From Aquimarina sp. MMG016 (GTDB lineage Bacteria > Bacteroidota > Bacteroidia > Flavobacteriales > Flavobacteriaceae): 64,000 nucleotides of DNA. The stretch is taken from positions 578,818-642,817 of the forward strand of contig NZ_JAGJEA010000003.1 of NCBI RefSeq assembly GCF_018100805.1. The letters run 5' to 3'. Under the pieces are notes generated by a model. The model was given only the letters and a program-made list of their open reading frames with translations, was not told where the DNA came from and did not search any database. Of the stretch, positions 1 to 9,304 are shown one piece after another; position 1 is the first letter of the stretch, and each line of letters starts with the position of its first letter. A program made the translations under genes and the position numbers.

Positions 1-1
1 T

Positions 2-571
2 TTTGCTATAAGGCAGCTTTTTAATGTCATTCCTCAAGTAAAAAATCTTCTTTTTAATAAGAACCTAATTGAATTAGTTGAAGAATCATTGGGTTCAAAC
101 AGTTTTTTAACCAAAGCAATTTATTTTGATAAACCAAAGCAATCTAATTGGTTCGTAGCATATCATCAGGATTTGAGTATCTCCGTGAATCAAAGAACAG
201 ATGTAGATAATTATACGAACTGGACATATAAAAATGGGCAATATGGAGTTCAACCTCCTTTAGAAATATTAAATAATATTGTAACAGTAAGAGTTCATCT
301 AGATGATACAGATAAACATAATGGAGCACTAAAAGTGATTTCTGAATCGAATAAAAACGGAGTTCTAAGAAAGGAAAATATAGATTGGTCAAATAAAAAA
401 GAAATCATTTGTGAAGTCAAAAAAGGAGGGGTTATGTTAATGAAACCCCTAACTTTTCATGCATCGAACCGAACAACAAATCATAAACAACGAAGGGTGA
501 TTCATATGGAGTTCAGTAATAAAGAATTGATAAAACCTCTGGAATGGTTAGAAAGAATAGAGTTAAATTAG
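2..571 (+). CDS. Phytanoyl-CoA dioxygenase (PhyH)-like protein, 5' end outside window
   Basis: The frame is open to the left edge, so the N-terminus lies outside; 189 residues are visible. An HxD pair (HQD near base 165) and a distal His in the FHAS motif (near base 460), followed by an Arg-rich strand, fit the 2-His-1-carboxylate iron site and 2-oxoglutarate-binding Arg of PhyH-type Fe(II)/2OG oxygenases. The VRVHLDDT segment and the preserved GALKV..S stretch also fit that family. Such enzymes hydroxylate small molecules or lipids; the substrate cannot be told. A TTG at 89 could be read as a start, but the sequence before it (NVIPQVKNLLFN, then ELVEESLG) reads as normal PhyH protein. A small membrane protein follows after 9 bp, possibly co-transcribed. 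Confidence 0.8.
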   Translation, partial: FAIRQLFNVIPQVKNLLFNKNLIELVEESLGSNSFLTKAIYFDKPKQSNWFVAYHQDLSISVNQRTDVDNYTNWTYKNGQYGVQPPLEILNNIVTVRVHLDDTDKHNGALKVISESNKNGVLRKENIDWSNKKEIICEVKKGGVMLMKPLTFHASNRTTNHKQRRVIHMEFSNKELIKPLEWLERIELN

Positions 572-580
572 AAACCACTT

Positions 581-1129
581 ATGAATTGGAAAAAAACGCT
601 TAAAATTTTAGGCTTTATCGTCTTAACAATAATTGTTTTTATTGCGGGATTAATAGGGTATGGATATTATCATATGAAAGGGAAGTATGCTGTTAATGAA
701 GAAAAATATCCGCACTACATAGGAAAAATTGAATCAGATAAGGCAATAAGAACTGACGATTTTCAGCTTTGTAAAGGTGGAAGGATGTATGGGTTTTATA
801 GTAGTGCTGCTCCAAAAATTTACAGAAAAAGTAAGTTAGAATTTAAGAAGACTATCAAAACAAGTTTTAAAGACCAGAATTATAAAGATAATGGCTATCT
901 AAGTTTGAGGTTCAATATGAATTGCAAAGGCAAAACAGGGAATCTAATCATAACAGAATTGAATTCGGATTTAGGGGTTACTACCCTAAATTCTAATTTG
1001 GTAGATCAGCTGGTAAGTTTATCATTACAAGAAGAGAATTGGCAAACAGTAAGTGATACTGACGTCAATTATTATATGTATTTATTATTCAAAATAGAAA
1101 ATGGAACAATTACAGAAATACTTCCTTAG
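581..1129 (+). CDS. Membrane-anchored protein of unknown function
   Basis: This 182-residue protein has one N-terminal hydrophobic segment (about residues 8-29) after a short Lys-containing start, so it is probably anchored in the inner membrane with its bulk in the periplasm. The C-terminal half (GYLSLRFNMNCKGKTG, then YYMYLLFKIENG and a final EILP) reminds me of the small alpha/beta fold of TonB C-terminal-like domains common in Bacteroidota, but I cannot assign it. It starts 9 bp after the dioxygenase, and its last 29 bp overlap the next gene in another frame, which suggests an operon. Confidence 0.65.
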   Translation: MNWKKTLKILGFIVLTIIVFIAGLIGYGYYHMKGKYAVNEEKYPHYIGKIESDKAIRTDDFQLCKGGRMYGFYSSAAPKIYRKSKLEFKKTIKTSFKDQNYKDNGYLSLRFNMNCKGKTGNLIITELNSDLGVTTLNSNLVDQLVSLSLQEENWQTVSDTDVNYYMYLLFKIENGTITEILP

Positions 1130-1973
1130 CATATCAGTGCTTCTTTTGATATGCTCATGTGGAAATAGCTATAATGACCTTTCTTCATTAGAACGGAAGC
1201 AAAAATCAATGGAGTTGTTCCAAAAAGAATTTGTTAAAGACCATCACGGACCGCTACAAGGAAGCCCTGAGAGCATGACATTACTTGATGAGATTATTGA
1301 ATTGGATTCAACAAATTGTGATGCCTTACGTGAGCTTTCTGTAGCATATCTTAAAAGAGGATTGCCACATGAGTGGAAGCCAAGATTTGATAAAGCTGTA
1401 GAATGTAACCCTAAGATTTGGCAACCTTGGAGAGGATATTTGTATTTATGGTTTTATCGAGATTATAAAAAGGCTATAGCAGATTTTGACGCTAGCGATA
1501 CTTTAACACCTGATTTTATTGATGCACCGCAGGGGCATAGTGTAGATTATTGGCGGGGTGTTGCGTATCTTGGTTTAAAAGATTATCAAAGTTCTGCTCA
1601 TTATTTTAATAAGCATATAGCTAAAGTTACTGAAGACTCTAGTGAAGATTGGGTAGAACCCAATGCATTTTTGTACTTAGGTATTGTATATTATGAGAAT
1701 TCTGAAATGGAAAAATCCGAATTCTATATTGATAAAGCGCTTCAATATTATAACGGTATTTCTGCAGATAGCCATTATTATAAAGCATTATTACAAGTTT
1801 CTAAAGAAGAACATGATAAGGCGATGATTTCCATAGAAACAGCGATACAGAACTATAATGACGGATATTATTGTCAAAGAGATTATGTTGAAGAAATTCG
1901 TCAAATTTATCCGGAACAACTGAAAGAGCTAAAAGACACGTTGTTAATACAAATTTCAGAGAAAAAGTTGTAA
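1101..1973 (+). CDS. TPR-repeat lipoprotein
   Basis: Residues 1-20 form a lipoprotein signal with the lipobox LICSC (Cys20), so the mature protein is probably lipid-anchored. The remainder contains repeated 34-residue-like helices with TPR spacing (near residues 60-90, 150-175, 185-215 and 225-250, for example AFLYLGIVYYENSEMEKSE), a protein-protein interaction scaffold. The start at 1101 lies inside the preceding gene (29-bp overlap); it is chosen because the signal peptide begins there. The downstream exporter begins one base after the stop. The specific role is unknown. Confidence 0.75.
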   Translation: MEQLQKYFLSISVLLLICSCGNSYNDLSSLERKQKSMELFQKEFVKDHHGPLQGSPESMTLLDEIIELDSTNCDALRELSVAYLKRGLPHEWKPRFDKAVECNPKIWQPWRGYLYLWFYRDYKKAIADFDASDTLTPDFIDAPQGHSVDYWRGVAYLGLKDYQSSAHYFNKHIAKVTEDSSEDWVEPNAFLYLGIVYYENSEMEKSEFYIDKALQYYNGISADSHYYKALLQVSKEEHDKAMISIETAIQNYNDGYYCQRDYVEEIRQIYPEQLKELKDTLLIQISEKKL

Positions 1974-1974
1974 A

Positions 1975-2748
1975 ATGGAAATCATAATCATCTCCATAGT
2001 TGCTTTTTTGGTTTCAATTCTAACCTTTTTTTCCGGTTTTGGACTAGGAACGATTTTGACTCCGGTATTGATGATTTTTTTTCCGGTAGAAATTGCTATT
2101 GCGCTGACGGGTTTAGTACACTTCTTTAATAATGTATTCAAGTTGTTTTTAGTAGGTAAAAATGCTGATAAAGGAGTTTTATTACGTTTTGGAATTCCTG
2201 CAGTGATTGCAGCGATGGCTGGCGCTTGGCTGCTGTTGCACATTCCGGATGTAAAACCACTTTTTGTCTACGAAGCTTTTGACAGAACTTTCGAAGTATA
2301 TCCTGTAAAGTTTATCATTTCTATATTGCTGATCATCTTTGCTAGTATGGATTTGATTCCATATTTTAAGAACTTGCAGTTTGGAAAGGATAAACTTCCT
2401 TTAGGTGGGGCTTTGAGTGGTTTTTTTGGTGGTCTTTCTGGTAATCAAGGAGCTTTAAGAACCGCATTCTTAATTAAAGCTGGTTTATCAAAAGAAGCTT
2501 TTATCGGTACAGCGGTGGTAGTATCTACATTTGTGGATTTTACAAGACTTAGTGTCTATGCTACAAGGATTACGACTTCTGGCTTGGGTGAAAATCTAAC
2601 GTTAGTGATTTGCGCTACACTTTCAGCTATTGCCGGAGCATATCTGGGCAATATTTTACTGAAAAAAATGACTTTACAGTTTTTGCAGGCAATTGTAGCT
2701 ATTATGCTAATCACGATTTCAATTGCATTGGGGGCTGGATTAATCTAA
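1975..2748 (+). CDS. TauE/SafE-family sulfite/anion exporter
   Basis: A 257-residue polytopic membrane protein with about eight hydrophobic segments. It has the two-halved layout of TauE/SafE (DUF81) proteins, with Gly-rich repeats near residues 14-25 (FFSGFGLGTIL) and 145-160 (SGFFGGLSGNQGA). The family exports sulfite, sulfoacetate or related small anions; the substrate here is not determined. It starts at ATG 1975, immediately after the stop of the TPR lipoprotein, so translation is probably coupled. No sulfur-metabolism gene is adjacent. Confidence 0.85.
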   Translation: MEIIIISIVAFLVSILTFFSGFGLGTILTPVLMIFFPVEIAIALTGLVHFFNNVFKLFLVGKNADKGVLLRFGIPAVIAAMAGAWLLLHIPDVKPLFVYEAFDRTFEVYPVKFIISILLIIFASMDLIPYFKNLQFGKDKLPLGGALSGFFGGLSGNQGALRTAFLIKAGLSKEAFIGTAVVVSTFVDFTRLSVYATRITTSGLGENLTLVICATLSAIAGAYLGNILLKKMTLQFLQAIVAIMLITISIALGAGLI

Positions 2749-2806
2749 AATAACCCTATTTTTACCTGAAAACAGAGGAGATTGTACTTTTCCTGTGTTG
2801 TGTAGT

Positions 2807-3472
2807 ATGAAAAGATTAAAATACATAATTGAAACTTTAATACTATTTCTGACTATTAGCTTAAATGCTCAAAAATCGGAAATGGCAATAAATCAAAACC
2901 GAATTGCAATTGATTTTGTTACGAATGAAAAAATAGACGTTAAATTCAAAAAACAAGAATCGACAAAAAAGGAGTTGATATTGATTGCTGAAAATAAAGA
3001 AAACGGAAAACATTCAATTTATGTTAAGAATAAAACGACTGACTCACTTCAAATATTTACTCAAGATTGGAGGTTATTTTTAATTCAAGAGGCAAAAGAT
3101 GAAAATGGAATTTGGTTACCTATTGAATATTGGGAAAGTTCTGACTGCGGTAATAGTTATGAATTTGACAAGCTTAAACCAAAAGGAATGCTAAAAACTT
3201 TGTCAGTAGCTTACAATGGTAATTTTGAGACCGAAATAAGATTTAAACTACTCAATGATAACAAAGTTTATTATTCGAACAGTTTGAGAGGCAAAATTAA
3301 TAAGGAGCAATTTATTGTGCCTGATTATTTAAGTCAATTGTGGCCACTAGCTATTATGACGGATAAAATACCTGCAAGAATAATTCATAAAGTTGTTTTT
3401 CTCGAACCAAACGGAGTAAAAGATTTTAATGACTTGTTTGAAAATTGGATTATAAAAAAAAGGAAAAACTAA
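2807..3472 (+). CDS. Secreted/periplasmic protein of unknown function
   Basis: This predicted 221-residue protein begins MKRLKYIIETL and has an export signal ending near SLNAQ (about residue 21). The ATG at 2807 is preferred over the GTG at 2795 because the signal peptide begins there. The rest is beta-rich and hydrophilic with no motif I recognise; a Gly/Tyr-rich strand around YWESSDCGNSYEF holds its only obvious mature Cys. Its stop lies 5 bp before the ATG of the FAD oxidoreductase. Confidence 0.6.
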   Translation: MKRLKYIIETLILFLTISLNAQKSEMAINQNRIAIDFVTNEKIDVKFKKQESTKKELILIAENKENGKHSIYVKNKTTDSLQIFTQDWRLFLIQEAKDENGIWLPIEYWESSDCGNSYEFDKLKPKGMLKTLSVAYNGNFETEIRFKLLNDNKVYYSNSLRGKINKEQFIVPDYLSQLWPLAIMTDKIPARIIHKVVFLEPNGVKDFNDLFENWIIKKRKN

Positions 3473-3477
3473 AATGC

Positions 3478-5196
3478 ATGAAAAACGAAAACTACGCAGA
3501 AATTTCTCCAGAAACTGAATCAAATCAAAAATACGATACTATAATTATTGGCTCTGGGGCAGGAGGACTGTCTGCAGCAATTTGTTTGGCTCGTGCAGGT
3601 CAACGAGTTTTGGTTTTAGAGCAGCACGATGTTCCAGGTGGATGGTGCCATAGTTTTTATCTTAATGGATATCGTTTTACACCCGGGGTGCATTATGTAG
3701 GGCTTTTGGAAAAAGGTGAATCTACCAGTGATTTATATGAAGGATTAGGCATTGCTAATGATATGGTTTTCTTTAGAATGAATCCTAAAGCATATGAGCA
3801 TTGTTGGATCGGTGAGCAGCGTATCGATATGCCAGCTGGTTTTGACAATGTACACGAAGCACTCTCAGAACGTTTCCCGAAGGAAAAAAAGCGATTGAAA
3901 AAGTATCTGACGCTTATCAAAAATGTAACCTATCAATTACAATTAATTCCTAAGATGAAAGGGTTTTGGGATCATATTACGATTCCGTTTCGTACTAAAC
4001 ATATGGGTAAATATGCTTTGTTTAGTCTTAAAAGGGTAATTAATTGGCATATTAAAGATCCGTTACTGCAAAAAGTACTCAATATCCAATTCGGAGATCA
4101 CGGATTACCTCCGGGTAAAGCTAGTTTTCCTTTGCACGCAGCGGTTATGGGGCATTACTCCAGTGGAGGATATTACCCTATGGGTGGGGGTGGAGCTATG
4201 GTAAAGGCAATGACTAATGCTGTAAAGAAACATGGTGGTGAAGTAAGGACAAGTTGTGGAGTAAAACGTATTTTGGTAGAAGGCGATAAAAAGAAAAGCG
4301 CAATTGGTGTAGAATTGCATACCGGAGAACAGATTTTGGCAAAAAGAGTAATTTCTAATGCAGATCCCGGTAAAACGTATCTTGACCTTATCGGAAAAGA
4401 AAACATTAGTGCCAAATTGCAAAGACGCCTTGCTAAAACAACGTATTCGTGTACATCGTTAATGTTATTTGTCACTGTAGATATGGATGTTCGAGCGGCT
4501 GGATTAGATTCAGGTAATATCTGGATGATGGATGATATGGATATGGATGATTTATATGTAAAAATGAACACCCTGGATGTAGCCGAAGGAGATACATTTC
4601 CGGGAATGTTTATTAGTTGTACTACGCTGAAAGACCCGATTGGTTTTGATGGTAGATATCATACCATAGAGGCGATCACTTATATAAATCACGAATCCTT
4701 CAATAAATTTAAAGATGAAAGTGATCCTCGTTCTGCGGAATATCTAGAGTTTAAAGAGCGTCTAACTCAAAAGATGATCAATACTTTGGAAAAAGCGTTA
4801 CCCGGTGTGAGTGAAAAAATTGTACAAAAAGAATTAGGCACGCCGATTACTAATGAGTATTATATAAACGCTACTAATGGTTGTGTATATGGAACTGAGA
4901 AAAGCTTCCGACAGATAGGGCCTTTTGCTTATAAAGCAGAAACCGAAATCAAAAATTTATATATGTGTGGAGCTAGTGTGCTTTCTCATGGAGTAGCAGG
5001 AGCAGGGTATTCTGGGGTGGAGACAGCTGCAAAAATTCTAAAATGCAAACAATGGGATTTATTGAAACCTGACGATACGCAGAATATTCGAATCTATGAA
5101 GCCGAAGACTCATCTGAGTATCCCGAGTGGATGTTACAGAAAATTCAAGTCAAAAAAGATCGGCTTGCGGCTGGTGTTGGTGGGTTTGACCACTAA
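3478..5196 (+). CDS. FAD-dependent oxidoreductase, CrtISO/RetSat (phytoene dehydrogenase-like) family
   Basis: 572 residues. The N-terminal Rossmann motif IIIGSGAGGLSAAICLARAG (about residues 22-41) and the following VLEQHDVPGG are the FAD-binding signature of amine oxidase/phytoene desaturase-like enzymes. The C-terminal block LYMCGASVLSHGVAGAGYSG is the second FAD contact. Length and sequence flavour fit the carotenoid isomerase / all-trans-retinol 13,14-reductase branch, which act on polyenes at the membrane. No other carotenoid gene is nearby, so the substrate is open. The ATG at 3478 is preferred to the upstream in-frame TTG at 3445, which lies inside the previous gene. Its 3' end overlaps the convergent thioesterase gene by 4 bp. 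Confidence 0.85.
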   Translation: MKNENYAEISPETESNQKYDTIIIGSGAGGLSAAICLARAGQRVLVLEQHDVPGGWCHSFYLNGYRFTPGVHYVGLLEKGESTSDLYEGLGIANDMVFFRMNPKAYEHCWIGEQRIDMPAGFDNVHEALSERFPKEKKRLKKYLTLIKNVTYQLQLIPKMKGFWDHITIPFRTKHMGKYALFSLKRVINWHIKDPLLQKVLNIQFGDHGLPPGKASFPLHAAVMGHYSSGGYYPMGGGGAMVKAMTNAVKKHGGEVRTSCGVKRILVEGDKKKSAIGVELHTGEQILAKRVISNADPGKTYLDLIGKENISAKLQRRLAKTTYSCTSLMLFVTVDMDVRAAGLDSGNIWMMDDMDMDDLYVKMNTLDVAEGDTFPGMFISCTTLKDPIGFDGRYHTIEAITYINHESFNKFKDESDPRSAEYLEFKERLTQKMINTLEKALPGVSEKIVQKELGTPITNEYYINATNGCVYGTEKSFRQIGPFAYKAETEIKNLYMCGASVLSHGVAGAGYSGVETAAKILKCKQWDLLKPDDTQNIRIYEAEDSSEYPEWMLQKIQVKKDRLAAGVGGFDH

Positions 5197-5702
5197 ACAA
5201 ATAACGCTTTCAACTCGGTAGCATCTGCAGGTTTCATTCTGCCAGCAAGTACTAAACTTAATTGTTTACGACGTAGTGCGGCATCATAACGCTCTTTTTC
5301 TAGTTCAGTTTCAGGTTTTATTGGAGGTACTGGAACAGGGTTCCCATTTTCATTCATCGCCACAAAAGTATAAATAGCTTCGTTTGCTTTCGTTTTATCA
5401 CCACTCTGGCGGTCTTCTATCCAAACATCAATAAACACCTCCATAGATGATTTAAAGGCCCTGGAAACCTTTGCTTCTACGGTTACAACACTTCCTAATG
5501 GGATAGCTTTACTAAATGCCACATGATTTACAGAAGCAGTAACTACAATTCTTCTGGAGTGTCTGCCTGCAGCAATTCCTGCTGCGCGATCCATACGGGC
5601 CAATAATTCACCTCCGAAAAGGTTGTTTAAAGGATTTGTTTCACCTGTTAAGACAAGATCTGTAAGAATAGTTCTTGATTCTGAAGGAGTTCTGGCTTCC
5701 AT
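5193..5702 (-). CDS. Acyl-CoA thioesterase, hotdog fold
   Basis: 169 residues from the ATG at 5702 (MEARTPSESRT); a TTG six codons upstream is less likely. It has the hotdog thioesterase pattern: NPLNNLFGGELLARMDRAAGI near the N-terminus (Asn and Asp/Gly residues typical of the BFIT/YciA group), then VTASVNHVAFSKAIPLGSVV and the EVFIDVWIED strand. These enzymes hydrolyse medium/long acyl-CoA to free acid and CoA in the cytoplasm. It is convergent with the FAD oxidoreductase and appears to be transcribed alone. Confidence 0.88.
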   Translation of the reverse strand: MEARTPSESRTILTDLVLTGETNPLNNLFGGELLARMDRAAGIAAGRHSRRIVVTASVNHVAFSKAIPLGSVVTVEAKVSRAFKSSMEVFIDVWIEDRQSGDKTKANEAIYTFVAMNENGNPVPVPPIKPETELEKERYDAALRRKQLSLVLAGRMKPADATELKALFV

Positions 5703-5889
5703 AAAATAAAATTTCGGCAAAGATAGTCGGTAATCAGTACATGAGGAAATTAGTGATGGAGTATTTGAGCAAGTGAATGTTTGATGAATCTCTAAAATAA
5801 TTAATGCGGAATTCAGTCTAAAAAGTGCTTTCGAAGTAAAATTATCTTTACAACTTAGATTTTTAGAAACTTATTTACTTGAAACTATA

Positions 5890-6876
5890 TTACTGAATCA
5901 GCATCCAGGCACGACGAGTTTCTTCCCTTTTTATTTTGTTCAAAGCTTGTAAAGCTTCAACACGATCAGAGAAGCTCTCATACACTACTTGATGAAGACC
6001 ATACTTATTTACACCAATAAGACGAGCATTATATCCTTTGGATTTTAGTTCGCTTACCTTCTTTTTAGCGTTAGAAGGAATTCTAAAAGCACCTGCTACG
6101 ATATGGTATTTTCCAGAAGTAATCTCTTCAGTTGCAGAGTTTTCGTCTTCCGAAGTATTTTCCTTAATAAAATTAAGATTTATAGCTGGTAGTGGATTAG
6201 AAATCTCAAAAGTAGCTTCCTGAATTTTATTTTCGATTTCATTATTAGCTTCTACAATCAGATTTTGATTATGCTGAATATTTTGATCGCTAATATGTTT
6301 TAATCCAAATACTCCAAATACTCCAATAAAAACAGCTGCAATTGCAGCATATTGAAGATAAGGGCGTTCACTGCGCTTTTCAGGAGTAAAAGTAATCGGA
6401 GTTACTTCTTCTAGTGCTTCAACCTCTTCTTTGTATACTTCTCTTTTTACTTCTCTGTCAATCACCGGAGAGACAAAAGAGTTTAATCCAAAAGCTTCAG
6501 CAAGGTAATTTACCTCCTGTGAAGGTTCGAATTGCAGTGTGTTTTCAACAGAAGTATAAAATGCACCAATACCTTCTAACTCAACTCGTTTTCCCTTAGC
6601 CATTTTATCTTGTAGCGACAAAACATAACGCTGGATTTTAGCTACAGCATCTGTATACGAAACTCCTTCTGCAGAAGCAATGTAATTAGCCAGTAAACCA
6701 TCATTGTTTTGAAGCTGACTATTAAAAGAAATCAGTTTTTGCGGAGGATAGAATGCATTTGTGGACTCATTGATTGTCGCTGGTTGACGTCTTGTCAAAA
6801 ACGCACCAAAACCTGGAACGATCACACATTCATATCTATATAATAAATCACTTATGTATTTTGCAGTATTATTCAT
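5890..6876 (-). CDS. HU-like (CCDC81-type) N-terminal domain / SPOR domain protein
   Basis: 328 residues. Residues 1 to about 135 form a compact HU/IHF-like segment (YISDLLYRYECVIVPGFGAFL, then a GKRVELEGIGAFY motif) of the kind found in Bacteroidota CCDC81-type proteins. One transmembrane segment follows near residues 178-195 (YAAIAAVFIGVFGVFGL). The C-terminal 70 residues form a SPOR domain (YHIVAGAFRIPSNAKKKVSEL), which binds denuded septal peptidoglycan. ATG 6876 is chosen over a further upstream start because AGGGGG sits 5-6 bases before it. It is divergent from dprA, a neighbour pair I recall from other flavobacteria. It may link the envelope and the division site; the partner of the HU-like domain is unknown. 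Confidence 0.82.
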   Translation of the reverse strand: MNNTAKYISDLLYRYECVIVPGFGAFLTRRQPATINESTNAFYPPQKLISFNSQLQNNDGLLANYIASAEGVSYTDAVAKIQRYVLSLQDKMAKGKRVELEGIGAFYTSVENTLQFEPSQEVNYLAEAFGLNSFVSPVIDREVKREVYKEEVEALEEVTPITFTPEKRSERPYLQYAAIAAVFIGVFGVFGLKHISDQNIQHNQNLIVEANNEIENKIQEATFEISNPLPAINLNFIKENTSEDENSATEEITSGKYHIVAGAFRIPSNAKKKVSELKSKGYNARLIGVNKYGLHQVVYESFSDRVEALQALNKIKREETRRAWMLIQ

Positions 6877-7019
6877 TTTCCCCCTGTAATGCCAGTATTT
6901 TAATAGTAGTTTTGAGTATTTCAAAGGTAAAAAAAATAGAGAGTTATCTAAAGTATCGTTTCTTAATTTATTAACAGTTTTATTTTTTTCGTTTCTTGTG
7001 CTGACTTATAACCAATTAC

Positions 7020-8123
7020 ATGACCATCAAAAAATTAATTGCTCTCCTGACCCTTAAAAAAGTTCCTAATCTTGGAGATAGTTCAATCAAAAAATTGATA
7101 CGCGAAGTAGGTTCTGCCGAAGGTGTCTTAAATGAAAAACCAGCCAATTTGTTGAAAATAGACGGAATTGGTAGCATAAAAATCAAAGAACTCCATAATC
7201 CAGATCATCATAAATCTGCAGAAAATGAACTGAAGTTTATCGAGCAGAACAATATCAATTATTTGATCTATGATCAAGCTGATTATCCTGATAAACTAAA
7301 ACATTGTATCGATAGTCCAATAGTATTATTTAGTACAGGAAATATTGATTTAAAAAACCAGAGAATCCTTAGTATAGTGGGAACACGAAAAGTTACCAGT
7401 TATGGGGTTCAGTTCTGCGAAGAGTTAATTGAAACGATCGTTCCTTTAAATCCTGTCATTGTTTCTGGTTTTGCTTATGGAGTTGATATCACAGCACATC
7501 GTGCTGCGGTTAAACATAATCTTCAGACGATTGGTTGTCTGGCTCATGGGTTAAATCAGATTTACCCAAAAGTACACAAAAAATATGTTGCTCAAGTAGA
7601 AGAAAATGGAGGTTTCTTTACAGATTTCTGGAGTACAGATACGTTTGATCGCAAGAATTTCTTAGGGCGAAACCGAATTATTGCAGGACTTAGTGAAGCC
7701 ACAGTAGTAATCGAAAGTGCAGATAAGGGAGGTTCATTAGTTACTGCGGAAATCGCAAACTCATACAATCGTGATGTATTTGCTGTTCCTGGTCGTGCAC
7801 AGGATCCTTTTAGCAAAGGTTGTAATACGCTAATCAAAACTCAGCGTGCACATATGCTTACCAGTGCGGCGGACTTAATTTATATGTTAAATTGGGAGTT
7901 GGAAGAGAAGAAACAACCTTTGGTTCAGAAAAAACTATTCGTAGAATTGGATGCAGAAGAAAAGAAAATCTGGAAATTCCTTAATGATAATGGCAAAGAG
8001 TTACTAGATGTAATCGCATTACAATGTCATATTCCTACGTTTAAAGTTGCTTCAATTCTTCTGAATATGGAACTCAAAGGTGTTATAAAACCCCTTCCGG
8101 GGAAGCTTTTTGAGGTGGTGTAA
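7020..8123 (+). CDS. dprA: DNA-processing protein DprA/Smf
   Basis: 367 residues with the full DprA layout: an N-terminal helix-hairpin-helix/SAM-like part (residues 1-70), the Rossmann-like DprA core with ILSIVGTRKVTSYG and IVSGFAYGVDITAH (about residues 117-165), RNRIIAGLSEATVVIES and GSLVTAEIA, and a C-terminal winged-helix domain (about 310-367). DprA binds incoming single-stranded DNA and loads RecA during natural transformation. The gene stands alone, divergent from the HU/SPOR gene, with 143 bp between the starts. Confidence 0.95.
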   Translation: MTIKKLIALLTLKKVPNLGDSSIKKLIREVGSAEGVLNEKPANLLKIDGIGSIKIKELHNPDHHKSAENELKFIEQNNINYLIYDQADYPDKLKHCIDSPIVLFSTGNIDLKNQRILSIVGTRKVTSYGVQFCEELIETIVPLNPVIVSGFAYGVDITAHRAAVKHNLQTIGCLAHGLNQIYPKVHKKYVAQVEENGGFFTDFWSTDTFDRKNFLGRNRIIAGLSEATVVIESADKGGSLVTAEIANSYNRDVFAVPGRAQDPFSKGCNTLIKTQRAHMLTSAADLIYMLNWELEEKKQPLVQKKLFVELDAEEKKIWKFLNDNGKELLDVIALQCHIPTFKVASILLNMELKGVIKPLPGKLFEVV

Positions 8124-8139
8124 CTAAATTGGTTAATCA

Positions 8140-8847
8140 TTATTGTAAAATTTCTTTTGCTAAAGGAAGAATTTTCTCAACCCACTTACTGTATTGAAAA
8201 CCGCTAGGATGCAGATTATCATTGGCTAAAGCCATTTCTGAATCCCCTAATTCCCTGGAAATTGTGGTTATGTCTACAAAAGATACCTGGTTTGCAATAC
8301 ATCGCTGTTGTATATATATGTTGTAATTGTCTAGTTCTTGAGCTATGATTTCACTATTATCGGCTCCAAAAGGAGTTACTCCATAATCAGGTATAGAAAC
8401 TACAATAACATTTTTATTACTATTGGCTAATGTTATGGCTTTATCGAGTAATAAATCAAATTCTGTCTGAAATATTGAGAAATCTATTCCTTGAAATTGA
8501 TTATTGACCCCAATAAGTAAAGTTACTAAATCATGATTAGGAGGGTTTTCTGTTTCTATAGCATTTAATAGATTTTTGGTAGTCCATCCAGTTTTTGCGA
8601 TTATAGTAAGTTTATCGATTTTCTGATCCTCCGTTTCTGTTCGATTTTTTAACTGAAACGGCCAACTATCATTTTCTCCTACACCCTGGCCAATAGTATA
8701 TGAATCTCCCAATGCCAAAAAAGAGAAGTTTTTAACTTCTTCTGGTATTGGTGGTTCAACAGATTCAAAGACAATATCAACATCATCAGAACATGCTAAA
8801 CATATAAACAGAATTATATAGATAAAAGAGAGTGTTTTTGAAAACAT
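8140..8847 (-). CDS. SGNH/GDSL-type esterase lipoprotein
   Basis: 235 residues. The signal MFSKTLSFIYIILFICLAC ends in a lipobox (LAC, Cys19), so it is probably an envelope lipoprotein. SGNH blocks are all visible: block I ALGDSYTIGQG (nucleophile Ser), the block III Asn in LLIGVNNQ, and block V DNLHPSG with the Asp/His pair near residue 210. The block II Gly is plausibly in AKTGWTT. Such enzymes deacylate lipids or acetylated sugars; the substrate is unknown. It is convergent with dprA, 16 bp apart. Confidence 0.85.
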   Translation of the reverse strand: MFSKTLSFIYIILFICLACSDDVDIVFESVEPPIPEEVKNFSFLALGDSYTIGQGVGENDSWPFQLKNRTETEDQKIDKLTIIAKTGWTTKNLLNAIETENPPNHDLVTLLIGVNNQFQGIDFSIFQTEFDLLLDKAITLANSNKNVIVVSIPDYGVTPFGADNSEIIAQELDNYNIYIQQRCIANQVSFVDITTISRELGDSEMALANDNLHPSGFQYSKWVEKILPLAKEILQ

Positions 8848-8871
8848 GGTTCTTTTAATATAAGATAATCA

Positions 8872-9264
8872 TTATTTCATCTTAGCCAAAAATTCACCCA
8901 TTTTTTGATGCACGATGTTCATAGCTTTTAATGGGCGCACCATCACCTTGATTTCAGTTAACTTTCCTTGATCATTAAATTGTAACATATCTACACCTTC
9001 TACAGAAATACCATCAATTACAGTAGAAAATTCTAGTATTGCATGCTCATGGTCGGCAACTTCTCTCACATATGTAAAATCTTCTGTAGCAATAATTTTA
9101 CAGGCTGCAATAAGATACGTACTTACGATATTCTTTCCTTGTAGGGGCGTCCATACGACGGGAGAATACAGTACCGCTTTATCAGCAATAAGATCATCTA
9201 GTTTGGTTGTATCTCTATTCTCTACAAATTGGTGCCATAAGGCTAATCCCTTTGAGTTACTCAT
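8872..9264 (-). CDS. SnoaL/NTF2-like protein
   Basis: 130-residue cone-shaped NTF2-fold protein with no signal peptide. It has the usual order of an N-terminal helix (ALWHQFVENRD), a DKAVLYSPV strand, an AACKIIATEDFTYVREVADHEHAILEFS strand pair (the family's central sheet) and VDMLQFNDQGKLTEIKVMVRP at the C-terminus. The fold covers ketosteroid isomerase-like enzymes and non-catalytic binders; a function cannot be given. One of four NTF2-like proteins in the window. Confidence 0.75.
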   Translation of the reverse strand: MSNSKGLALWHQFVENRDTTKLDDLIADKAVLYSPVVWTPLQGKNIVSTYLIAACKIIATEDFTYVREVADHEHAILEFSTVIDGISVEGVDMLQFNDQGKLTEIKVMVRPLKAMNIVHQKMGEFLAKMK

Positions 9265-9304
9265 TAGTGGTTGATTTTTTAAAATTAGTATTGTGTGTTT
9301 TTTG

